From the NCBI GenBank assembly GCA_900551265.1, contig URVL01000160.1, forward strand, positions 1-5,175: a stretch of DNA of 5,175 nucleotides, given 5' to 3'. Positions within the stretch are counted from its first letter, which is position 1. Every line of letters starts with the position of its first letter. Below are positions 1 through 4,092 of this stretch, piece by piece. The DNA comes from an uncultured Eubacteriales bacterium (GTDB lineage: Bacteria; Bacillota; Clostridia; Oscillospirales; QAMX01). A program made the translations under genes and the position numbers. The notes under the pieces were generated by a model. It searched no databases. It was given only the letters and a program-made list of their open reading frames with translations, and had not been told where the DNA came from.

Positions 1-171
1 TAAAGAACGCCGTACCGCGCGCCGGCCGGAAAGCCGTATTGCATAGGCCAGTGCGCCGATTAGAGACAGTGCCAGACACACCGGGTGCATCAGGAACATG
101 GAGAATCCAATCACTAGAACAAAATATAGAAAATTAACGGCGGGGTGATAACCAGAAAAGGTATCGTTCAT
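1..171 (-). CDS. ECF transporter T-component (EcfT-like), N-terminal fragment
   Basis: This is the first 57 codons of a gene that leaves the window at the left edge. It starts MNDTFSGYHPAVNFLYF and continues with a hydrophobic stretch containing MFLMHPVCLALSLIGALAYAI, followed by a basic cluster (RLSGRRAVRRSL). This N-terminus is recognised from clostridial energy-coupling-factor transmembrane (T) proteins, which couple ATPase subunits to a vitamin-binding S-component in the cytoplasmic membrane. The ATG at 171 is preferred: an AGGAGG (180-185) lies 8 nt upstream and overlaps the end of the lipoprotein gene. An in-frame GTG at 174 would leave only 5 nt. The gap after the lipoprotein stop is 13 nt, so the two are probably co-transcribed and translationally coupled. 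Its position under a cobalamin riboswitch suggests B12 or corrinoid import. The S-component and ATPase genes would be expected further downstream, outside the window. Only the N-terminus is visible, so the family call rests on recognition of this short segment. Confidence 0.75.
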   Translation of the reverse strand, partial: MNDTFSGYHPAVNFLYFVLVIGFSMFLMHPVCLALSLIGALAYAIRLSGRRAVRRSL

Positions 172-179
172 CACCGCTT

Positions 180-186
180 CCTCCTC
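180..186 (-). promoter_or_regulatory. Ribosome binding site of the ecfT-like gene
   Basis: GAGGAGG on the minus strand ends 8 nt before the ATG at 171. It overlaps the TGA stop (185-187) of the upstream lipoprotein gene, which points to coupled translation. It also decides the start in favour of the ATG over the adjacent GTG. Confidence 0.8.
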
Positions 187-721
187 ATAAATCATCGCCA
201 AGGTCGCAGGTATAGAGCCATTCGATCACATCTCCATCTGAAAGAAAATATTTTGAACAGCTATAACCAGGCGTTTCTCCGTTTACCCGAAAGGTCCAAC
301 CGGAAAGCTCCCCACAATCATATTCGTATAAATTGCAAATTCCTTCAATATACACGGCGTCATATACTGGGGTCTCAGAAAACTCCAAATGCATGCGGCG
401 GGACTGCAGCTCGCGCTTTAAAACGTCGAATACACTTTCTCCCTCCGTAAACGGAATGCCGGTTGCTTCGAGAAGGAGTCCGTCTTCAGGAACGAGCTCT
501 TCCTTACCTTCCGTCAGGCTATCAAGATGATCAAGAATCGTATCGCAGCGAATAATTAACGTACAGGTCATCCCGTCTGCGGCGGTATCCTCCGGGTCAG
601 CGCCGTCATAGCTTTCAGAGGCAATGTCCGGCGCCGGTGTTTTACATGCTGTAAGTGAGAATAAAAGCAACACCAGAAAAATTGCTAACAAACTGCGTCG
701 CAATGCTGTATAAAAACTCAT
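185..721 (-). CDS. DUF4430 (transcobalamin-like C-terminal domain) lipoprotein
   Basis: A 178-residue secreted lipoprotein. Residues 1-25 form a signal peptide (basic RR at 8-9, hydrophobic core LLAIFLVLLLFSL) ending in the lipobox LTAC, so Cys26 should be lipidated and the mature protein held on the outer face of the membrane. A short acidic linker (about 27-50) leads into one DUF4430 domain filling about 51-178. Its hallmarks are EGESVFDVLKREL (93-105), AVYIEGICNLYEYDCGELSGW (122-142), VNGETPG (146-152) and the closing DGDVIEWLYTCDLGDD. The family is the bacterial relative of the beta domain of intrinsic factor and transcobalamin. Six further cysteines (53, 59, 129, 136, 155, 172) are present, unusual for a small exported protein. 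It lies 16 nt after the toroid gene and 13 nt before ecfT, consistent with a substrate-delivery role for the ECF transporter. The ATG at 721 is preceded by GAGGTG at 734-739, a rather long 12-nt spacing. The domain call is firm; ligand binding is inferred. Confidence 0.88.
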   Translation of the reverse strand: MSFYTALRRSLLAIFLVLLLFSLTACKTPAPDIASESYDGADPEDTAADGMTCTLIIRCDTILDHLDSLTEGKEELVPEDGLLLEATGIPFTEGESVFDVLKRELQSRRMHLEFSETPVYDAVYIEGICNLYEYDCGELSGWTFRVNGETPGYSCSKYFLSDGDVIEWLYTCDLGDDL

Positions 722-733
722 ATATTTTACTTA

Positions 734-739
734 CACCTC
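734..739 (-). promoter_or_regulatory. Ribosome binding site of the DUF4430 lipoprotein gene
   Basis: GAGGTG on the minus strand overlaps the TGA stop (738-740) of the upstream toroid gene and lies 12 nt before the ATG at 721. The spacing is longer than the usual 6-9 nt. This suggests weaker initiation or reliance on ribosomes arriving from the upstream gene. Confidence 0.55.
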
Positions 740-2153
740 ATATGCGGCCCGCACCATTGAGCAGGTCATAAAGCATTTGCGCGACAGCGCCACGCGTAAT
801 GTGTACACTGGAGGCATGCCATGTCTCACTGGTCTCCGGTTCCAGTCCCAACAAACGGGCGGCACGCGCCACCATCACCTCAGCTTCACTGTCCGTAATC
901 ACAGTATCCGGCGCAAAAAGCGTCTCTGTAACGCCCCTGACTATCCCATTTTCATAGGCCGCGCCAATGTACGCTGCATACCAAGCATTCTTTGAGACAT
1001 CGGAAAAACGGTCAATGTACACAGGCTCTACATCAATTGCGCGAACAATGAGTGCGGCAAACTCTGCGCGCGTCATCGTTGCATCCGCGTCAAAAGTTCC
1101 GTCTCCTCTACCACTGAGAATACCCTCGCGCGCCAACGCCATAACTGCCTCACAGTTTGCATGTCCTTCCATATCGTGAAATGCCACACGTCCCCCGATG
1201 GAATAAAACGGGCTCTTACCATTTTGTGTGCGCCAGAGAGAGGCCAGCGCCATATACGCCTGACGGGTAGCCAGCATGTCTGTGCCCCCCGCCTTCGTAT
1301 GACGGAAGCCGCCGTCATCATTCCGATAACAGAGCAGGGCGTCAAGTACTGTCATATCGTTTTTTATAAACCGTTCATCTTCCAGAGAAATGCCCAACTC
1401 GCACAGTGCCAAAATAACCTGCGCACAGCTTTCTGCATTCTCTATGCCCCAATTGTCAAAACCGCCGTCCTCCAGTTGCACATTGGAAAGATAGGATAGT
1501 CCGCGTTGGATGGCACTGTCCACATCCGTGCGGTCTTCATACTTTGCAAGCGCCTGCAGTGCCATCGCGGTCACATCAGGATCAGAGGTGCTGCCACTCA
1601 CGGAAAAGCCGCCATCCGTCATCTGGCGTTCCACGATATACGTCACATATTTTTCACGCGTAGCCTGTGTTTTTCCTTCCTCTGTCACAGGAATTCTGTA
1701 ATTGCCGCTGTCCAGCGCCAGAAGTGCGAACACCGCGCCGTTTAATCCCTGTCTGACCGTTGCATCAAAATCTGCCAGCGGCAGCGTCAGGTCATATCCC
1801 GCGGCATTGGTCGGGTCAAAACCCAGCGCCGTCAAGGCAAGGATAACCCGCGAATATTCTGTATATTTACGGGTGTCCAACTCTCCGCCGCATGATTTTA
1901 GCTCTGCGCACAACGCGTCATAATAGGAATCCCGGTAGGAATCTGAAACATCATAGTCTGCCAAAGCAAAGCAGTATAAAAACCATTCGCTGCCGTATCC
2001 CGGATCTGTCACCGACTCATAACAGTAATCGCCTACGGAATCCAGCGCCTCTTTCAGCGATACATTGACATCAGCCGCCTGCACACAAAAAGCATGGAGG
2101 AGCAGCACAGACGTCAGCATTACACTCAGCACTCTATAAAAAAGCTTTCTCAC
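738..2153 (-). CDS. Secreted alpha/alpha-toroid (prenyltransferase/squalene-oxidase repeat) protein with SLH anchor
   Basis: A 471-residue exported protein. Residues 1-26 form a signal peptide with probable cleavage after VQA. Residues about 30-315 are an alpha/alpha toroid of the terpene-cyclase/prenyltransferase type, with three clear glycine-rich repeats: QMTDGGF (177-183), QLEDGGF (226-232) and RNDDGGF (278-284). Each is followed by a helix such as DVTAMALQAL or ESCAQVILAL. The same fold forms the alpha domain of intrinsic factor and transcobalamin. Residues about 323-376 and 382-438 are SLH repeats (GDGTFDADATMTRAEFAALI; FSDVSKNAWYAAYI), and about 446-467 looks like the second half of a third (ITRGAVAQMLYDLL). 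SLH repeats bind pyruvylated secondary cell-wall polymers. The cyclase DxDD acid motif is not intact (DPDV at 191-194), arguing against an enzyme. The start is GTG at 2153, with AGGG (2161-2164) 7 nt upstream; the next in-frame ATG would break the signal peptide. Position in a B12-riboswitch operon between two DUF4430 genes suggests corrinoid capture, which is inference. Confidence 0.85.
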   Translation of the reverse strand: MRKLFYRVLSVMLTSVLLLHAFCVQAADVNVSLKEALDSVGDYCYESVTDPGYGSEWFLYCFALADYDVSDSYRDSYYDALCAELKSCGGELDTRKYTEYSRVILALTALGFDPTNAAGYDLTLPLADFDATVRQGLNGAVFALLALDSGNYRIPVTEEGKTQATREKYVTYIVERQMTDGGFSVSGSTSDPDVTAMALQALAKYEDRTDVDSAIQRGLSYLSNVQLEDGGFDNWGIENAESCAQVILALCELGISLEDERFIKNDMTVLDALLCYRNDDGGFRHTKAGGTDMLATRQAYMALASLWRTQNGKSPFYSIGGRVAFHDMEGHANCEAVMALAREGILSGRGDGTFDADATMTRAEFAALIVRAIDVEPVYIDRFSDVSKNAWYAAYIGAAYENGIVRGVTETLFAPDTVITDSEAEVMVARAARLLGLEPETSETWHASSVHITRGAVAQMLYDLLNGAGRI

Positions 2154-2156
2154 ATT

Positions 2157-2164
2157 CTCACCCT
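2157..2164 (-). promoter_or_regulatory. Ribosome binding site supporting a GTG start
   Basis: AGGGTGAG on the minus strand precedes the GTG at 2153, with 7 nt between the AGGG core and the start. An ATG overlapping this GTG by one base is in another frame and meets TGA immediately, so GTG is the supported start. Confidence 0.55.
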
Positions 2165-2181
2165 ACTTTTCTATATCATAC

Positions 2182-2206
2182 GAGCCCAAGGACCTGCCTC
2201 GGGCTC
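2182..2206 (-). repeat. Intergenic RNA hairpin between the SLH-DUF4430 and toroid genes
   Basis: On the minus strand GAGCCCGAGG pairs with CCTTGGGCTC around a 5-nt loop, giving a 10-bp stem with one G-U pair. On the plus strand the same position is an A-C mismatch, so the structure favours minus-strand RNA. No T-run follows (GTATGATATAG), so it does not look like a full intrinsic terminator. It may stabilise the upstream mRNA segment, cause partial termination, or set different expression levels for the two surface proteins. Confidence 0.6.
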
Positions 2207-2224
2207 TCACTGTGATAGACCATA

Positions 2225-3643
2225 TTATACAACCGGCTGTGCCGCCGTTTCATGCTCAGTCAGTCTCATCAGCATAAGCGCCAGCTGCGCACGTGTCAGA
2301 GGCAGCTGCGGTGAAAGGGTCGTTTCAGAGGTACCATTGATAATACCCGCTCCCAAGGCCCAGGCCATTGCCTCTACCGCCCATTCCTCGACAGCATCCG
2401 CATCATCATACTGAGAAAGGTCGCCTGCTTCAGTCAGCTCGAAGCCCTTGAATTGTGCCCAGCGATAGAGGATTAAAATAGCCTCGCTGCGCGTCAAAGC
2501 CTCACTGCGCGTCAGGGCCTCGTCCGCGCGGTATTCCTCGTTATAACCCATCAGCAGTCCGCTTTCAACGGCCCACAAAACGGCGTCCACATAAACAGCA
2601 TCATCATCTTTAAAGCCATTCTCCGCGTCCAGCTCCGGCTCGCCTTCCGCCCTGTAGAGCACGAGTGCCATCGTTGCACGGCTGACACCTGCGTCTGGTG
2701 CAAACTCTGTGTCGGAAACACCGCTCAAATAGCCTTGTTCTACGGCATATACAATTGCAGATTCACCCCAGTGTCCCGCAATATCCGTAAATACGGGAAG
2801 ATCGGACGGCACATTGCTTTCATCGCTTTCGTCCGGCTCTTCCGTGCCTGCCGTAGTAACCGTTACCACACACGCCGGCGGGACAAGCGTGCTGTTTTCG
2901 CTCACTGCACTGACGGTATACGTTCCTTCTTCAGAAAATGTAATAGTTGCCTCACCATTTTCATCTGTAAAGCATGTTGTTTCCTCACCATTTATCAAAA
3001 TCTGCGCGCCCACAACGGCGTTTACAACCGGATTCCACGCCTCGTCATATCCGGCGCCGAAAAGCTTCAAGTGTAATTCCGCACCCGGCTCGCAAGTGGC
3101 TGTAACACTTTCAAAATATGTGTACATGTCAGACCAGGACTCCAGGTCCGCATAGGCAAATGCCGCCAGATAATCGCCGTCCTCAATCGGGTCGCTGATC
3201 CCCATAGCCGCAACGTTGTTGACGTAATAGCCATAGCTGCCGCCATTTTCAACGCCCCACAGCTTCGTAATAAAGCCTTCGTCTGATACGGCAAAGCCGT
3301 TGTCCGGCAGATCCGGAGCTGCCTCCGCATTTTCTCCTTCCGCAGCTCCTTCGGTCTCAGCCATCTCCGCGCCCGCTTCCTCGTCAGCTGCTTCGTAATA
3401 TTCGTCATGCGCAAGCGTCAGCGCATCGCGCACGGTCAATACGCCGTCCTCATCCACATCGACGACCGCAACCGGTTGGTTGACAAGCGCCAGCTCGCCC
3501 GCATTGGCAATCGTCACATTCACGATTATCCCTGCTTCTTCCGTTTCATTTACGATGCCGTCCTCCACCGCAAACGACAGACAGGACAACAGTCCAACGC
3601 ACAGGGAAAGCGCCAGGAGCAGAGACAGGGCCTTCTTTTTCAT
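2225..3643 (-). CDS. Secreted DUF4430 protein with Ig-like domain and C-terminal SLH repeats
   Basis: A 472-residue exported, strongly acidic protein and the first gene after the riboswitch. Residues 1-25 are a signal peptide (MKKK, then a Leu-rich core), probably cut after SFA. Residues about 40-178 form a DUF4430/transcobalamin-like domain, marked by FITKLWGVENGGSYGYYVNN (124-143), DPIEDGDYLAAF (151-162) and WSDMYTYF (170-177). Inside it is an EF-hand-like loop, DVDEDGVLTVRD (62-73), and a low-complexity Ala/Glu insert (about 84-114). Residues about 181-263 look like an Ig-like beta-sandwich (TDENGEATITF, GTYTVSAV). An acidic linker (266-281) leads to three SLH repeats (about 284-333, 343-398, 410-463) for non-covalent cell-wall attachment. 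The second SLH repeat carries a tandem EALTRS duplication. The ATG at 3643 is chosen because GGAGGT lies 7 nt upstream; a TTG at 3658 lies before that site. The protein is probably a wall-tethered ligand-binding component. B12 or corrinoid as ligand is inferred from riboswitch control and fold. Confidence 0.85.
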   Translation of the reverse strand: MKKKALSLLLALSLCVGLLSCLSFAVEDGIVNETEEAGIIVNVTIANAGELALVNQPVAVVDVDEDGVLTVRDALTLAHDEYYEAADEEAGAEMAETEGAAEGENAEAAPDLPDNGFAVSDEGFITKLWGVENGGSYGYYVNNVAAMGISDPIEDGDYLAAFAYADLESWSDMYTYFESVTATCEPGAELHLKLFGAGYDEAWNPVVNAVVGAQILINGEETTCFTDENGEATITFSEEGTYTVSAVSENSTLVPPACVVTVTTAGTEEPDESDESNVPSDLPVFTDIAGHWGESAIVYAVEQGYLSGVSDTEFAPDAGVSRATMALVLYRAEGEPELDAENGFKDDDAVYVDAVLWAVESGLLMGYNEEYRADEALTRSEALTRSEAILILYRWAQFKGFELTEAGDLSQYDDADAVEEWAVEAMAWALGAGIINGTSETTLSPQLPLTRAQLALMLMRLTEHETAAQPVV

Positions 3644-3650
3644 AGAAACA

Positions 3651-3656
3651 ACCTCC
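3651..3656 (-). promoter_or_regulatory. Ribosome binding site fixing the start of the SLH-DUF4430 gene
   Basis: GGAGGT on the minus strand lies 7 nt before the ATG at 3643. The upstream in-frame TTG at 3656-3658 overlaps this site and cannot be served by it, so the protein starts with MKKKALSLL. Confidence 0.85.
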
Positions 3657-3666
3657 AATTATAGAT

Positions 3667-3682
3667 TGCGCCGCACCGGCGC
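3667..3682 (-). repeat. GC-rich hairpin in the leader downstream of the terminator
   Basis: On the minus strand GCGCC-GGTGC-GGCGC (3668-3682) can fold as a 5-bp hairpin just ahead of the first gene. The 9-mer at 3667-3675 is also exactly inverted at 3769-3777, on the other side of the terminator. This segment could therefore form either a local hairpin or a long-range stem enclosing the terminator. Its role is unknown. Confidence 0.45.
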
Positions 3683-3711
3683 TCCGATCCTGCGCTTCCG
3701 TACCATCCATG

Positions 3712-3741
3712 AAAAATGCCTGTCCGAAAAAGGACAGGCAT
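3712..3741 (-). terminator. Intrinsic terminator forming the riboswitch expression platform
   Basis: On the minus strand ATGCCTGTCC pairs perfectly with GGACAGGCAT (10 bp, loop TTTTTC) and runs directly into a T-run. It lies between the cobalamin aptamer and the first gene, where a transcriptional riboswitch places its terminator. Its 5' arm contains CCTGTCC, which can pair over 7 bp with GGGCAGG (3816-3822) in the 3' strand of aptamer helix P1. This gives a simple switch: ligand-bound P1 frees the terminator arm and stops transcription, while without ligand the alternative pairing allows read-through. Confidence 0.88.
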
Positions 3742-3804
3742 AAATTACACCGGCATCTGGAAAATCCATGCGGCGCACACTTATGCATTTCACGGTTTCG
3801 GCGG

Positions 3805-3918
3805 AAACGCTTCCTCCTGCCCATGTATCTGACTTATCCCAAAGGCTTCACAGTGACCGACTCGCCGGGCTTTACACCCGATTCCATGTTCCGCAGACTG
3901 CGGCGGCAAGAGGCATTT
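3805..3918 (-). ncRNA. Cobalamin (vitamin B12) riboswitch aptamer
   Basis: The minus strand carries the conserved core in the right order: GGAATCGGGTGTAAAGCCC (about 3867-3885, the GGUGnAA hairpin), CACTGTGA (3848-3855) and the B12-box AAGTCAGATAC (3825-3835). Helix P1 is AAATGCCTCTTGCC (3905-3918) with GGCAGGAGG (3813-3821) and, past a 3-nt bulge, CGTTT (3805-3809). A following hairpin, GTTTC-CGCC-GAAAC (3795-3808), has a loop complementary to GGCG at 3863-3866 and could be the L13 partner of an L5-L13 kissing interaction, although it overlaps the outer part of P1. Only 12 nt separate CACTGTGA from AAGTCAG, so the peripheral arm of the larger class is reduced or absent. It sits between a strong promoter and an intrinsic terminator and should switch the whole operon off when cobalamin is plentiful. 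The family call is strong; which cobalamin form it prefers cannot be read from sequence alone. Confidence 0.9.
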
Positions 3919-3934
3919 ATTGTATAACAATTTG

Positions 3935-3963
3935 ATTGTAGCATCGCAAATGATACGTGTCAA
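3935..3963 (-). promoter_or_regulatory. Sigma-A type promoter of the B12-riboswitch operon
   Basis: The minus strand reads TTGACA (3958-3963, perfect -35), a 17-nt spacer, then TACAAT (3935-3940, one mismatch from the -10 consensus). Transcription should start near 3927-3929, about 10 nt before riboswitch helix P1. It lies downstream of the trpB terminator, so the operon is transcribed independently of trpB. A small inverted repeat (ATTGT-TAT-ACAAT) just past the -10 could be incidental. Confidence 0.87.
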
Positions 3964-4009
3964 GATGCTTCCATCCATTTGCGTACGGCTTTTTCAAAAA
4001 GCAGTGAAC

Positions 4010-4048
4010 GAAAAAAGAAAAGCAAAAACTGTTCGTTTTTGCTTTTCT
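4010..4048 (-). terminator. Intrinsic terminator after trpB
   Basis: On the minus strand AGAAAAGCAAAAAC (4035-4048) pairs perfectly with GTTTTTGCTTTTCT (4016-4029) around a 5-nt loop, giving a 14-bp stem followed at once by a T-run (4011-4015). It lies 45 nt past the trpB stop and should end the trp transcript before the promoter of the next operon. Confidence 0.9.
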
Positions 4049-4092
4049 CTTCTCTTTTACATTTAATATGGTATGCTTGTCTTCGGATCCAT

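Noticed and set aside
738..2153. The toroid protein as a real squalene cyclase or prenyltransferase enzyme
   Set aside because: It is secreted and wall-anchored, has an incomplete DxDD motif, and lies in a B12-riboswitch operon.
3644..3658. TTG at 3658 as a start giving a 477-residue protein
   Set aside because: It overlaps the GGAGGT ribosome binding site, which is placed for the ATG at 3643. The signal peptide also begins naturally with MKKK.
3546..3978. Small minus-strand open frames across the leader (92 and 62 codons)
   Set aside because: They cover the promoter, riboswitch and terminator and have no plausible protein features. RNA structure explains the conservation better.
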